From Udeniomyces pyricola (Eukaryota; Basidiomycota; Tremellomycetes; Cystofilobasidiales; Mrakiaceae): 64,000 bases of DNA. Shown piece after piece: positions 1-12,798 of this stretch. Made by a program: the position numbers and the translations under genes. The stretch lies in the NCBI GenBank assembly GCA_039545295.1, contig BCIK01000021.1, positions 372,001-436,000 on the forward strand. Reading direction: 5' to 3'. How positions within the stretch are numbered: position 1 is the stretch's first letter; each line of letters begins with the position of its first letter. The notes under the pieces are model-generated. The model searched no databases, was not told the DNA's origin, and saw only the letters and a program-made list of their open reading frames with translations.

Positions 1-2868
1 ATGTCTGGAGCGGCGAAGAGCTTTGGGGACCGGACGGATAACCGTTCAAGGGAGCGGGGGACGCCATGCCAGGCGGAATTGGACTGGCAGTCGCCGATTT
101 GGCCTTAGACCTGAAGCTGCCCGTACCCCGACTCATTCGCTTAGCCTGAAGATCGGCAAGTGCCTTGGCGATAGGATCCTCTACCATGGCAGCGGAAGCC
201 GAGGAAGTCGGCGGAACGGGACTGCCGTAGCCTCCCGAAGCAGACGAAGGCGGCGCCCCGTTGGACCGGTTCTCGAGCGAAGAGCTAGCTGGCAAAAACG
301 AGCTTGGACCGGCTCCACCTGTTGACGAAGCCCCAATTGGGTAAGAAGATTCGGACTGGCGATACGTGTTTGAGGATTGCTGCTGAACAAATTGAGGGGG
401 CTGGGGTGGAGGAGGCATCGACGAGAGGTTCAAAGTTTGAATCGGAGGAAGCACTGTGCTCGGACCAGGAACGGAGCCAGCAGGAGGAGGGGCAGGCGCT
501 GAGCTCGGCGTAGCCATGAAGCCAGTCGTTGAGGCTTGAGGCTGGGGAGGAGAAGGTGGAATCGAGGCACCGTCGTTGGCAGATGACCCGTTGCGATGCG
601 GCGTAAAGAGGGGTTGCGTAGGGCTTGGTTGTCGCTCTTGCTGGGGAGCTGCCTCTCGAGCATGAGGGGGCGGAGGAGGGGGACTAGGCGAGCCCCGGCC
701 CTCGCTCTCTGGAGGAGCGAACGAGTCATCTTCTGGAGGTGCTTGATGCTGCTGCTGTTGTTGGGGAGGAGGAAGAGGAGGTCGAGATGAGATGCGAGAA
801 AAGGTAGCCGTTCGGTAGGACTGCGACGTTGGGTCGGACTCGCCGGCCGAGTAATTGACGTAACGGGGAGCATCTGGCGTAAATCGATGGCGAGCGAAAG
901 CGTACCGTCAGCCAAAAAAATCCAAGAGTTTATGCAGAAGTTGAAAGCCCTGCCTCATCCTAGAACTCACCGGGAATCTGGGAACCTGTGCCATAGTCCC
1001 GGATGAACGTCTCGACGTCCATCGCCGGCTCGACGTTCTCTAAGGCGACCCTCAGTCTCTCGCATGCTTCATCATCTGTCACACACACGCTCGAGACGCC
1101 GTTGGCGTAGGTCCAGACGACGTCCTTGATGAATTCGATGCGTTCCTCTTCCAAATCCTGAAGCTGATCGCAGAACGTCCGCCACTCGACTTCCCACTTC
1201 TCGGTCGTTCCCGCGAGAGCCTTGACAAAGTTGCCAAAGTCGCGCTCGTTGGCACCGATAGAGCCCTGGGCCTTCTCAAGCTTGGATGCGACGCGATCAA
1301 GTTCGCGACCTTGAGAAAGAGAAGTTTGGGCAGCGTAGGAGTTTATTCGAAGGCAGTCTTGGGCGTAGCGTTCTCGAGCCTGGCCCGGATGGACCGAGAA
1401 GGCAACAAAAGATCCAACACATGTACGAGCGGGGTGAGCAGAGTGAGCCCAGAACCAAGAACAGTCCAGAGGATGTATTTTGATCGGGTCTCTTTGGCTG
1501 GCAAAAGGTTTGCAAAAGAACATATCCTCACCTTGGCGACATAACCTTCTTGAGACAGTTTGAGTTTGTAAGCCTTTTCGAGAGAAGACTGGGACTGTCA
1601 CGTGTCATGGCCAGAATGTGGGGCATGTCACAACAGCAAAGTTCAGCGTTTAGGGACAGCTTGGTTGTTGCGCCAACCACGCAACAAGAGACACGAGATG
1701 GCAACAGAGAGAGATTCATGAGGCAAGGATGGATAGATCACAACGGAACTACACTGACAGTCTTTTTGAGAGCCGTCATCTTTTGGGCAAACTCTGCAAC
1801 AGGTTGCTGCAACCGACGAGAGCAAGATCGAACACACGGTCAGTCATCGGAAACAAAAGCTTCTCGAACCAGGCGGACACGGAGTGGACCTCCGATGACA
1901 GAGGGAATGTGACTTTGACCAAGTCAAGTAAGATGAAATATATTACCTCAAGGTTCTTCTTCATCTCCTGGGTGAGAGCCTGATGAGCTTCGGCTTGGCT
2001 GGCCGTCTCGCTTGACAACGTCTCGAGCGAGACTTTGAGTTGGCTGCATCCACGCAAACCAGTAGCACCGGCGTGATAAACATGGTCGAAAAGATAATCA
2101 ATACTACGGATCAATATATGCGCTATGGTTGTTTTTGAGATGCAGGATTCGATGATGAGGAAAAGGGGCAAGGCAATTGTACTGACCCAATCTCGTCTTT
2201 ACCGACAACGGTCTTTGAGAGCTTGGCAAGTCGCTTGGCGTAGTCTTCCTCGATAGCAATCCTGCATCGACCCAGGCACAGGGGTAAGTCGGAACGAGCT
2301 TAGTTTCGCTAAGAATGGAAATCTCGGAACACAGGAAGGGAGGGGGAGGGGGAAGACAAGGAATGGGGAAGGGGCGATAAGGACAAGGGGCATAGTGCTG
2401 CGTACCTTTCCTTCCAAAACGCTTTGACCTCGTCAACGGTGCGAGCGGCACCCCTCAGTCTAGTAAGCAGGACCTCGTAACCTTCGTCATGCTGTGGTAC
2501 TCAAGGAGAACCCGTTTCGCATCAGAAATTCATTCTCGGTTAGGATTTCGTGAGCAGCATCTAAGGGGAACATAGGCGAGGAAGGGTGAAGCCGGAATGT
2601 CGACGCGTCTCGTTTTCCTATCCTTCCTTTGCCCTCGCACACACACCGTCTCCCTGTCTTCGCCCCGCGTCTCAATTTGCCTCTCAAAGTGAGATTCCCT
2701 CTATTTCTCCCATTTTGATTAAGGACGTTTGGTTATGAGAAAACTTACGAGACCCCAGAAGCTGGTACAAAAGTCGCCGCCATTGTCGGCCCTGAGCTCG
2801 TTTGGGTCGCGGTAGTGTTTCGCGAGCGAGGCGGTTGAGACGGTTCGATGGATGTCGAGGGGCGCCAT
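1..2868 (-). CDS. F-BAR domain septation protein (Imp2/Cdc15/Hof1 type), C-terminus outside window
   Basis: Proteins of this family bind curved plasma membrane and scaffold the cytokinetic actin ring. Eight exons were read: 2749-2868, 2406-2491, 2187-2261, 1947-2043, 1759-1806, 1532-1594, 971-1379 and 873-1. The start ATG at 2868 opens MAPLDIHRTVSTASLAKHYR. The F-BAR domain covers about residues 28-290, with DFCTSFWG, EGYEVLLTRLRGAARTVDEVK and YVAKARERYAQDCLRINSY, all typical of the family. It ends in the linker GTGSQIPDAPRYVNY, which is characteristic of Cdc15/Imp2 proteins. About 290 disordered Pro/Ser/Gln-rich residues follow up to the window edge. An SH3 domain, usual in Imp2 and Cdc15, would lie outside the window. 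It is divergent from the Costars gene across about 350 bp. Domain assignment is sure; the exact orthologue among Imp2, Cdc15 and Hof1 is not. Confidence 0.88.
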
Positions 2869-3222
2869 GAGAACTTGGTGGATCGGTCTGAGATGAGCCG
2901 GGTGGCAATGAGTGGTGCTGGAAATATGTAAGCGAGTGCGATGGGTGAGATGGCTGGGGATGAGGAGATAGGGATCTGAAGAAGGAGTTAGAATGACCGT
3001 CGACGAGGCGATGACGATGTGAGTGGGTGGGTAGAAGTTGAATAGGTTGAATGCTGGCCGACTACTGATCTGGTGATCGATGATCGATTCATGTATATGC
3101 ATGATGGCGAGGTCGCCGACTGTTGTCGTTCGTGATACGTATGTATTGCTGTCATCCATATCCACAAACACCGCATCACCATTGAGACCCATAGCCACCT
3201 CCAGCCAGTGCCCTCAACTCAA
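2869..3222. promoter_or_regulatory. Divergent intergenic region, F-BAR gene and Costars gene
   Basis: These 354 bases lie between two start codons pointing away from each other and must hold both promoters and 5' leaders. The stretch is rich in GATGA and TCATC words. I see no clear TATA box or named factor site. Confidence 0.5.
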
Positions 3223-4403
3223 ATGCCCCTCAACACCCAGCACGAAATTGAACTTCTCAAGGTGCCTGCCTAGCTTTTGCCCGTCCAGCCCCTGGTTCGA
3301 CGGGGCACGCAGTGGACATACTTATCCCCCTCTTTCATGCTTCTTCTCTCTCTCCCCCCTCCCACCCTCTCACCCATTCCAGGGCGAGATCACCCGGCTG
3401 GGTAAACCCAACGCAGCCGGTCTCCACTCCGTGCCCTTTGGCATCCTCGTCCGAGATCCCAAAGTCGAAAACTTGTTCGAGGGTTAGTCCAGACGACTCC
3501 TCTCCCGCCTTGCGTATATATATATGTATCCCTCACAATATACGGATCAACCAACCGCGGCCAGCACGTGGTTTCCATCACCAAAGGCCTTCCTATCATC
3601 TCGTTCAATCTCTCAACGCGTCAGGTCAATGTCTCAAGACGTTCGGCAGAAAGCAAACACACAGTCTTGTTATGGATCGACTGATGAAATCTTCAGCCAC
3701 ATAGCGACAGATCACTGACTATCATCATCCTGTCGACATGACGTCTTGTCCCGCCCTGGTCCACTGACCTCTTGCACGATGACCTGTTTTCTCTTTGCCC
3801 AATCCAATGGACCACTCACTTATTTCAGCCCTCGTCGGGACCCTCCGAAGTGCCAAGCGACAAAAGGTATGAACTCAGTCCTGTTGTCCCTCTCCCCCTT
3901 ACGAGAGTCTCTCTTCATCAACCACATCTACATTCATCTCGCACCTTCCAAAACGCCCCTCCTTTCTTTCCTTCTCTATCTTTTTCCCCTTCACTCCTAT
4001 CTCGTCCGTCCTTGATTCTCATCGCCTTTTTTTCTTCTTCCCTTCCTTTGCTTCTTGCTCCTCACGCCAGATCGTCGCCTACGACTCTGAGATGCTTCTC
4101 CAAGGTACGTGCGATACCGTCAAACCTGAAGCTTTCATATCTTTCCAGTCCTTTTCCTATGTATCAAATCCTCTCAACGATGGATTACCCATTCGTGACT
4201 CTCCGTGACGAGCGATCGATCAGATTGAAACAAGAAGGACAGAGAGAGAGAGAGAAAGTGAAGAACAGCGTCTGAGTCATCCATCTCATATCTTTCATTT
4301 CCTAATCCTCCTTCGCGTGCCTTTCTTTCCCCCTTCCCATTCCTGTTGCTCACATTATGTAGGCATGTCGGACAACGTCGAAATCGTCCTCCTTCAAGCC
4401 TAA
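3223..4403 (+). CDS. Costars family protein (ABRACL-like)
   Basis: This is a small actin-linked regulator; the Costars domain is shared with STARS/ABRA, and ABRACL promotes actin dynamics and motility in other eukaryotes. Five exons were read: 3223-3261, 3383-3482, 3829-3866, 4071-4104 and 4363-4403. Together they encode 83 residues, against about 81 for ABRACL. Visible motifs are HEIELLKGEITRLG, FGILVRDPKVENLFEALVGT, KRQKIVAYDSEMLLQG and the C-terminal NVEIVLLQA, which follow the whole Costars domain. The first intron uses an uncommon GTGCCT donor, but reading through it meets a stop within three codons. Four introns in a gene this small are notable. Its neighbour is an F-BAR protein, another actin-ring factor; a shared role is only inference. 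Confidence 0.93.
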
Positions 4404-5539
4404 CCTATCCCATCTCGACTGCCAATAGACCGCGACATCTTCCTTCTCCATCCATCCATCCATCTGTAACTCCGAGCGCGCATATATGATACTTATCGTC
4501 GTCGAGATCAGCTCCTAAGACTTTTTATACTCTAAGCTCCATCAGAGTCGTTCAACGTCTGGTTGCAATTGACCGTCTTCCCGATCCTCCCTGTAGATTC
4601 ACATACACATCCATCTCTAGCGTATACTTCATGAATCTTTCTCTCGTTCATGCTCTCTCTCTCTCTGTCTGTGTGTATATTATAAAGATACGGTCCGGTA
4701 CGTCATTTCTTGGTCTCGATGCGGTAACCGAAGAAGGGTCGATCGAATTAACCCATATATATAAAAATATGTATGTTGCACAGAAACATACAGACAGGCA
4801 TGCATGATGTACTATGTGATTCATATATGCCATGGTAGACGTTCCCTATAGCGTTCGTCTTGTCTTTTCTATTTTGATCGACATTCCAGTTATGAAACTC
4901 GGGATCAAGGCCTGCAAACACCATCCACCCATCCCATTGCACAATTCATATATACGGAGAACAACCGAAAAAAAAAAAAAAAACCAAGGCAAAAAACGGC
5001 GTACACATCAAAGCAAGGAGATATGTAGCCTATAAATATGTCGAATCGGAGGGCCAGCGGCTGGGGGTTATAATACTAAATCTTTTCATTCGTATAAGTG
5101 GACCACGATTGTCCGTCTACCGGATCGGCCATCCGATCACGTCCGTGCGGACCGAGTGCGTCTTCTTCTAATTCAACGGAGAAAACCAAGGGAAGAAGAG
5201 GGAGAGGACCAACGTGAAAAAAAAAGGGGGGGAGGGGGGGGCAAATACTCCATCTAAACATCATCCCGATTTGTCGTGATTATGATTCTCGATGCCTTTC
5301 CATCCGTTTCAACCCAACAACGAAGGGGACCTCAAAGGCAGAAGAAAAATAAGACAAAGAAAAGAGCAAAAATATACACACACACACACCAACAAGAGAC
5401 CAAATCAACAAACCGAACGAGAAACGACTCCAAACCCCCCCCCCCTCCCTCCCCCAGATTCCTCTCTCTTCCCTCTTCTCATCCCTTACAATCCATTCTC
5501 ACTCATCTCCCAAAAAAAAAAAACCCCCTTCCTTCCCCC
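4404..5539. other. Convergent intergenic region (Costars / PGS1 3' ends)
   Basis: These 1.1 kb hold the 3' untranslated regions of two genes transcribed towards each other. They contain simple-sequence patches: a CT repeat near 4654, an A run near 4968-4983, G-rich runs at 5224-5240, and C- and A-rich patches around 5437-5525. The reading frames that cross it are low complexity and resemble no family. No RNA gene was recognised. Confidence 0.6.
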
Positions 5540-8500
5540 TCACAAAAGGTTTTCAACCCTCAACACTCTCATAATCCACCACGTCTTCCACCCAACTTTC
5601 CTCTCTTCCCTCCTCCAAGTCTCCTCCCCGACCCGTCTTCCTTCACTCCACGCCCTCAACCCGGCGACTTCCCTCTTGAGCGCGTCCTGAAGTTCGGGCG
5701 AGGTCGTCGTGATGAAGAACGAGGTTTCGACGTCGAGTTTGACGGAACGCGTCGAGAGGTTGGAGGATCCGAGGAGAGTGAGAAGGGGTGCGTGGGAGGT
5801 TGTGGGGGAAAGCCAGATGCCTGAAAGGAATGATATGGGATGGGATGGGACGGGATGGAGAAGGAGAGGTAGTTCGTGTCAGAATAGAACGGAAAACCAA
5901 AGAAAGCAATCAATCAATCAAGCATCAGCGGTTGAATTTCCTTTCCCCCTTCAGCAGAGAAGGTGACCGTTTCCAGACGAGTAATGAGATATGGAAGAAA
6001 AAAAAGCGAGACGGCCGAACCTTTGGCATGATAAGTCCAACCTTCCCTCTCCCACTCCGTCAGCTCCACTCCCGATCCTTCCTTCCCAACCATCGGTGCT
6101 GGTGTCATCAGAGTCGTCGCCGCCATCGTCGACGATCCCGTTCCAACCACTTTACTCTCTCCACTTCCCTCCCCAATACCCACTACCGCCGTCGCACCCG
6201 AGATCGCAGAAGCAGGAGGAGGCAGAGGAGGCGAAACCGCCGCCACGATAGGGATAGGATTGGTCTCCTTCCATTCCTTACCGCGACGTCGGACTTCCCG
6301 TTCGAATTCGCGCTCGAGAAGCGTGTAGCCTTCGGGGATGAGACCTGAGACGCCTTTGGAACGGAAGAAACCGTTGGCCTTCACAATGGTAAAATTGACC
6401 AGGAACAAGCAGGGAAGGAGAGAGGAGGAAGGGGGGGGGGCAGGAATGGAAGGAGCTAACGAGTCAGTAAAATGCAGAGGGACATGATCGGCAATCAGGG
6501 CAGAGACACATCTCAATCCAGTGAACCCAAGTTACCGCGAAAAGCGTTGAACGAGAAATCTCACGAGAAGACCAAGAGGCAAAGAGAAAGAGAAAGAGTG
6601 ATGTAATCAAGATGGCAACTCACTTCTGGACTAGCTGCCACGATTCTAACCTCTGCGTTGCCCTCCAACACCCTCTTCTTGTACCCTCCAAACAAGCCAA
6701 AGTAACCCGTCGTCAAATCGACCCTAGGTCTCCTCACGCCCTTTCGTTCCCTTCCATTCCTCGCCTCTTCCGCTTTCTCTTCCTCCTTGACCAACGTCTC
6801 AACAGCATCCCAAACCAGACCCATCGCGTTGACTTCCTCGTTCAACCCGAGCGGACCGACTTGCAACGCCGGAAAGATGGTCGTATCCGCATCGACGCGT
6901 CGACCGGCAAACGTCTGGGTTCGAGTCTGCCACGACCGTTGGAACGTCGAGATCGTCGCCGTCGCATGGGCTTCAAAGTCTCGGGATTCGACGTTGAGGT
7001 TTTGCCAGATGAGTTGGTAAGGTTGGGTCGGAGGCGATGGGCGGAAGAGGTCGAGCAGAGACGCGAGGAAGGATGTCGTCCACGTAAGAGCAGAGGTGGT
7101 TGGATCGGAGGAAGAGGTGTTTGAAGAAGATGAAGAAGGAAGACTTGATGGAAGCGGGAGAGGTACGAGTTGGTACGAGTATTGCGTGTAGAGACGAAGG
7201 AGGTTGGCTAAGTAGGTTGTAAAATGCAGCGAGTTGCGGAAGTAGAAATAACGATCCTGGCGCGTCGTAAAGTAGTCTTTGGAGAGGTTTGCTCTGCGAG
7301 GGAAAGAAAAGAACAAACAAAAAGAAACCAAAACAGAAAACGTGGAAAAGAATTCAAGAATTCGTGGTCAATAACAGGCAAGTTTGCTGAGTCTGATCGC
7401 GTCTCGTTGTATGGATAGGGTCGTAAAAAAAAAAAAAAGGCAAGACGCCCTACATCCAACACAACGAACCCACCACCCACTCCCAAGCCTTTTGCTTTGT
7501 CAATCTCTCTTTCGCCTTTGGACTCACCCAGAGATGATAACCTCTTCATCACCCGCATAGACCTTGGAATGCCACGTCCCAAAGCCCTCGTCGAATCTCC
7601 TCGGCACGACCATCTCCATGATCCCCTTGAGCGTCGGGCACCGAAAGAACCACGCCTCGACGCGTCCCGGATGGTCCCTCACGAGAGACGACAAGACAGA
7701 TGCGGTAGATGGTTTAGGATAGGGCTCGCGAGTGCATCGGTGATAATCCAGGAGGAAGGTTATCCGCAGAGATGGCTGGGCGGCAAGGGCGGAACGAAGA
7801 GCTGCTAGCTGCGAAGGAGGTTACGAGAAATAACGCAAGAGGCGAAAGAAAACACGCAAAAAAACTTTGTCAGCCAATCTTTGGTGGTGACAGGGGTCTG
7901 ATTCATCGCGTACTATAGTTTCTACTAGGTGGATGCAAGATCAAAAGGATCGGCAAAAGGAAGAAGAGTGGGATCGATCGAGGCGTAGTGGGGTTTGCCA
8001 TTCATGGCGTTGGTTTAGCTCGAAGCACACATACCAACTGATCTTGCTCTACTCCAATGTACAAACTACTGATGACGAGGCGTTTTCTTGCCCTTTTGAT
8101 GAGGTCCTAGGAGGAGATTCGACCATGGCAGTTTGAAAGAAAAGACAGCCATGGATTCGGTCGGACGATCAGCTTCTTCCTGTCTTTCACGTGGTGCTGC
8201 GTCTGAGAACAACTCCCTTACACCCCCCCCCCTCCTTCTCTTCCCTGGCATCGATCCTTTGTATTGATGGATTCGATTGCCCCTTCGCTGTACACATCCC
8301 TCTCAGAAATAAATAAGTATAATAATAGACTTACCAACAAGGCCTGGAAAAACTCTTGAGGTTCACTGAGGACTTGGATCTCGTCTCCTCGGACAGGAAA
8401 GCAAGGTTGGGTCTCTCCGAGTTTCCGGTTGAGATCCGCCATGGGCTGGGGAAAGCCTGAAGAATGATGGAGCGATCGACGCGAGGGATGGTGGTGACGG

Positions 8501-8754
8501 TAGTGAACGATGTGATTGGTGTTGGGTGGAAGGAGAAGGAGGGGGGACGATGAGGAGGAGGAGAAGAGAAGGCGTTGGGTACGCCATGGTACTCCGGAAG
8601 GAGGATGGGTGGACTGCCGTTTGCGGATTGGGGGTTGATGGGATGGAGTGGAAGATGCAGAGCGGGTGGCAGGGAATGAACGCGTTGTTATCCGACTGAG
8701 CTTGGGTCGGAGATGTATGCGGGAGGCGAGAGTGGAGGAGGAAAGGGAAGCCAT
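5540..8754 (-). CDS. PGS1: CDP-diacylglycerol--glycerol-3-phosphate 3-phosphatidyltransferase (phosphatidylglycerophosphate synthase)
   Basis: It makes phosphatidylglycerophosphate from CDP-diacylglycerol and glycerol-3-phosphate, the committed step to cardiolipin in the inner mitochondrial membrane. Six exons were read: 8335-8754, 8035-8106, 7528-7808, 6624-7293, 6021-6378 and 5540-5820. The protein belongs to the phospholipase D superfamily. RARKRLVISSLYIG opens the first half. The first HKD motif is HSKVYAGDEEVIISGANLS followed by KDYFTTRQDRYF. The second, shorter HKD is HAKGIWLS followed by LLGSSNLSTRS, its HAKG split by an intron. The first 120 residues are basic and Ser/Arg/Pro-rich, fitting a mitochondrial presequence, with MASLSSSTLASRIHLRPKLS at the start. 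A Ser-rich stretch and a linker of about 70 residues between the motifs are longer than in yeast Pgs1. The last 30 residues are Trp/Arg-rich, and the stop position depends on the final exon. Confidence 0.93.
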
Positions 8755-9347
8755 CGTGTGGGAGGACAAAGAAGCCGGAAGGGGGGTTCTAGGTCAGGCA
8801 AAGGCACGGAAGACGGGACAGTTGATGAGTCCTTTGGGGGAAGACGGAAACGAAAAAGCCCGCGGCTGTACGCGCTATGCTTATTTTCTTCTGTCGCATA
8901 AACACAGTGCAGTCCAAGCCAGGATCACACCATCCATGTTCTATGCCCTCAATGCTTCCTTCGTATCCAATCCATCACACACCTTCCCCAGTTGGAATCC
9001 AGCTCGTTGGCCAGTTCCTCCACTCCCCCTTTTCTTTCAGTCAGTCTCCCCACACAACTCTAGCCAAAAGCACGTCATAAGTACAGCCCGAACCCCATCA
9101 GCACGTTGCAATCAAGACAGGACACAGAATCATCACAAACAAAACCGTATCCTTCACGTGAATCGGTGGAAAACGTCATGCAAGAAGTAAAGAGAGAAAT
9201 ATATATAGAGGGAGAAAGCAAAAGCGAAAGCGAGGAACAAACGAGCAATGGGTATGCGAAAAAGCAAGGAGAGAATCGAAGAAAAGCCGTCGACACGACG
9301 TTCGATTCGAGGACAGCCAGGGGACATGGTGTTGATCACGATTCCAT
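8755..9347. promoter_or_regulatory. PGS1 upstream region and ETF-QO 3' region
   Basis: These 593 bases separate two minus-strand genes. They must hold the PGS1 promoter and the ETF-QO 3' untranslated region. I see no further coding signal. Confidence 0.5.
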
Positions 9348-12300
9348 TTAGGTAAGGGCTACAAGGGGACCAAATACGTCAAGCAATCGAGTCATTAGTA
9401 AACGTTCCTAAATTACTTGTCGAACTAGCGACGAACACCACAAAGATCACAACGGATACGAGCGGGCGAAAAAAAAAAGAAAAGAGAATGCACAACCATG
9501 AGGCAAGTCTACGTACAATATTTGGGTCCACCTCCACCTTCTGGAACAGTCCAGGTGATGTCCTGCGTAGGGGTCTTGATACTGCATGTCTTGCAGTGAA
9601 CTATTGCAGATACCAATGTAAAAGGGGCGGTGGTAACAGAAGAGTGAGGTGGGAAAGAGGGTCAAAATCGAAAGAGAAGGATGAGTTCTAGCTGGACTCG
9701 GTGTTTCGAAAGTATTGCCTTCGCCTTGACCCCTTCCCGCTCCCTCCTCGGCTAATCCTGGATGGTCCAATAAGGTAATCATCGCATTGAATGGAAAAGA
9801 TGACGTACTGCAGTTTTGAGAGTTGATGACAAATTTCTTGCCCTCGGCGGCTTCTGGGTCGCCCGCTTCAGCGTCGACATACTCGTAAACGGCAGCGGGA
9901 CAAGCTTGAGCCAACAAACTTCCGTACTCTAACGACGATAAGAGGAAAGTACATGTGTAAGCCGATCAGTCACGCGTTTCGATAATCATGTATGGCTAGC
10001 AGGAGTGAAAGGGAGAGCAAGCAGAACGCACCCTTGACGTTCTTTGCAGTGTGGTCCTTTTTGGCGCCGGCGACGTTGGGCAGTCGGAGGTGAATCGGCT
10101 GGTTCTCGGCGTGATTGGTGCCGGTCAGAGAGACGGAAGTAAGGATGTCAAAGGAAAGTTTGCCATCGGGTTGAGGATAATCAATTGGCTTGAACTCGCT
10201 GAGGCAGGAACGTCAAAGCGGAAAGGAAAGAGGCGAAAGAGACGAGATATCATGAACGGCAAAGGTCAGTGGATGAGAGAGCAACGCAAAGATCGCAGCG
10301 AGAAGTGATTGGGAGCAACCACCAACCTGGCCTTCTTCGTATCCTGGTAGTCCTCGGTCTTCTTCCTGAACGTCCACGGAACCCTTCCCTTGAGAAGCAA
10401 ACTGTCGATGCCCGAGTAGATGATACCACCAAAGTTGCCGAGCGGGTTGTGGAAACTCGGTCGCAAGTTTCGGACCTCGTTGAGCTCCTTGTAGACGTAC
10501 GAGTCTTTAAGGGCAGTCTCATAGGAAGAGAGGTCGAGAGCAGCAGTGGTGTCAGGGGAGATGGCATTGAGTTGGGCAAAGGCGGATTCGGCGGCGAGGA
10601 TACCGGACTTCATCGCGTTGTGAGTGCCCTTGATTTTAGGAACCTGAATATTGAGAACGTAAAACATCGTCAAACCCAAAATCATTAGCGAGAAAACCTT
10701 GCTGAGAAGCAGAACGTAATGAGGTGGAAGGCTGGTTCGTACATTGAGGAATCCTGTAAAAACGCAACGCAGAAATGTAAGCAGTCTGATCGGACAAAGC
10801 GACATACGCAAGTGATGAGGAGAGAAGCTCACCAGCCGAGCAGCCAATAAGTCCTCCACCAGGGAAGTGAAGCTTCGGTATCGATTGCAGGCCACCTTCG
10901 TTGAGGACTCGAGCTGTAATCACGATCAGAAGTTCACGTGAACCCACACAAGGTGAGAGTAGCAGGAGGGGGACAAACGGAATGATCAGCCAACCATTCA
11001 GCGCGCAAACACATGTGTGGTACAATAGGTAGCTAACCTCCGTAAGCCACCCTGGTCGCGCCCTCCAACAGGTTCTTGTAGTAAGGATGGTGCTTCATTC
11101 GCTGATAGGCACAAGGCAGACACGAGAGACAGATGTTGTCAGTTGACGTCCCGCCAACGGGTTGCGATACCGATCGGGGCCACAAAGGTGCGCAACTACA
11201 CACCTGAAACTCCTTATAAGGGTTGAGATAGGGGTTCGCATAATCGAGACCGATGACGAGGCCGAGAGAAACGTTGCCGCCCTCCATATGGTACTCCCAT
11301 CCACCACCGTAGGTCTTCCAATCAAGGGGCCAACCCAAACTATGGGTGACTTTGCCTGCCTCGTACTTGTCTTCGCGAACTTTCCAGACCTCCTTGAGTC
11401 CAATTCCGTACGTCTGAGGATCGCAGTTGGCTCGAAGATCAAACTTGCGCATGACTTCTTTGCTGAGGGAACCGTGAGCACCCTCGCCGAGGAGGGTGAC
11501 CTTGGAGATGAAGTCCATGCCGGGCTCGTACGATTCCTTCATCTTGCCCTCCTTGTCGAGTCCAACGTCGTTGGTGCCGACACCCCGGACAGAGCCATCC
11601 TCATTGTAGAGCAGACGAGCACCAGCGAAGCCGGCGTAGATTTCGACACCAAGCGCTTCGGCTTGCTCTCCAAGCCAGGCAGTTACGCGGGAGAGCGAAA
11701 CGATGTAGTTGCCCTTGTTGGACATCTGAGGCGGATGAGGGATCGGGAAGGAGAAGCCAGGCATGAGATATCGCATCGAGGACGACGTTGCAAGTTGTGT
11801 GATCTAAGCACGAAAAAAAAAACATAAAGACCAAAAGAATAACAAACAAGAAAATCCAATGCCAAACGAGAGATCAGCACGTGATCAAGGTGATTATAGG
11901 CGCATTCACGCGATCTTTGGGCGTTGACCACAGCGCAGAGCATCAAGTGTGCTCCGGCAAGGCATATTTGAGCACCGCCTGACACGACAATCACGAGGAT
12001 CTAGAAAGGTGAAGCGAAACCAAGGCTTACCGGCGCGCCAAGCTCCTTCCAATTCGGCAACAGCTCGTCGAGGGCTCGGGTCTCGATAACCGCTCCAGAA
12101 AGGATATGCGATCCTGTGAATGGGGCAATTCATCGTGATAGCAATGGACCATAGGCGTTAGCAAACAGAGAAAATGACTGAGATGTCGGCAAGAGCAAGT
12201 TCGGCCTCTTCGGCTTCATCGGGCGAGCGGTCGCCCCCTTTCGCCACCCTCCCGCGACCAAGCAGCAAGCCAAGTCATGATCGGAGGAATGCATGTACCA

Positions 12301-12798
12301 CCGAGTACAGCCATACATCTAGCTCGGTCCATAGCTCATCAACCTTAGGCCATAGCTGCTGAAGTCAAGTCGCGGTGGCGAGAAAGGCAAGGGGGGGGGG
12401 GGAGCCATGCCAATGGCTCTTCTCCTATTCGCTCTCGCTTTCGTCCTTGCCTTCTCGCGTTTCCGACTTTGATCCTTCGCTTTCCACCCTCCCTCAACCG
12501 GGTATCATTGCCGGTACTCACCAACTTCGGGACCTTTTTCCAGAACGACGACTCGTTTCTCCTCGGCGCCCGTCTCCTTTTCGAGCTGCTTGAGCCTGAT
12601 GGCGGCCGAGAGTCCAGCGGGTCCTGCGCCGACGATGAGGCAATCGACTTCGTCTTCTGCTCGCTCCGGGTTTGCGGGTGGGTATTCTGCGAAGCGTGGG
12701 CGGGCATAGGTCAAGGATCGAATGGTCAGGGGTTGATGGTGTTGGTGGTGAGAAAGTCGCGCCAGAGACGATTGTCGGGGAAGGAGTCGGGCAAACAT
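9348..12798 (-). CDS. CIR2: Electron transfer flavoprotein-ubiquinone oxidoreductase (ETF-QO), mitochondrial
   Basis: It passes electrons from reduced electron transfer flavoprotein to ubiquinone, joining fatty-acid and amino-acid oxidation to the respiratory chain at the inner membrane. Eleven exons were read: 12522-12798, 12031-12113, 11204-11803, 11038-11101, 10833-10913, 10743-10753 (11 nt), 10327-10643, 10032-10198, 9809-9928, 9517-9600 and 9348-9358. They sum to 604 residues, normal for the family. The N-terminus [15 protein letters not shown] looks like a mitochondrial presequence. The FAD fold is [17 protein letters not shown]. Conserved stretches include [40 protein letters not shown], the iron-sulfur cysteines in [10 protein letters not shown] and [13 protein letters not shown], and the C-terminal [18 protein letters not shown]. 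The stop falls in a last coding exon of 11 nt. Symbols in use are CIR2 in yeast and ETFDH in animals. Confidence 0.97.

Noticed and set aside
430..915. Long minus-strand frame of 161 codons rich in Leu/Arg/Ser
   Set aside because: It is the +1 shadow of the Pro/Gln-rich tail of the F-BAR gene. The frame following IPDAPRYVNY continues the conserved protein across the same bases.
5276..5824. 182-codon plus-strand frame opposite the PGS1 3' end
   Set aside because: It is made of low-complexity Lys/Pro/Ser sequence from A- and C-rich 3' region and the antisense of PGS1.
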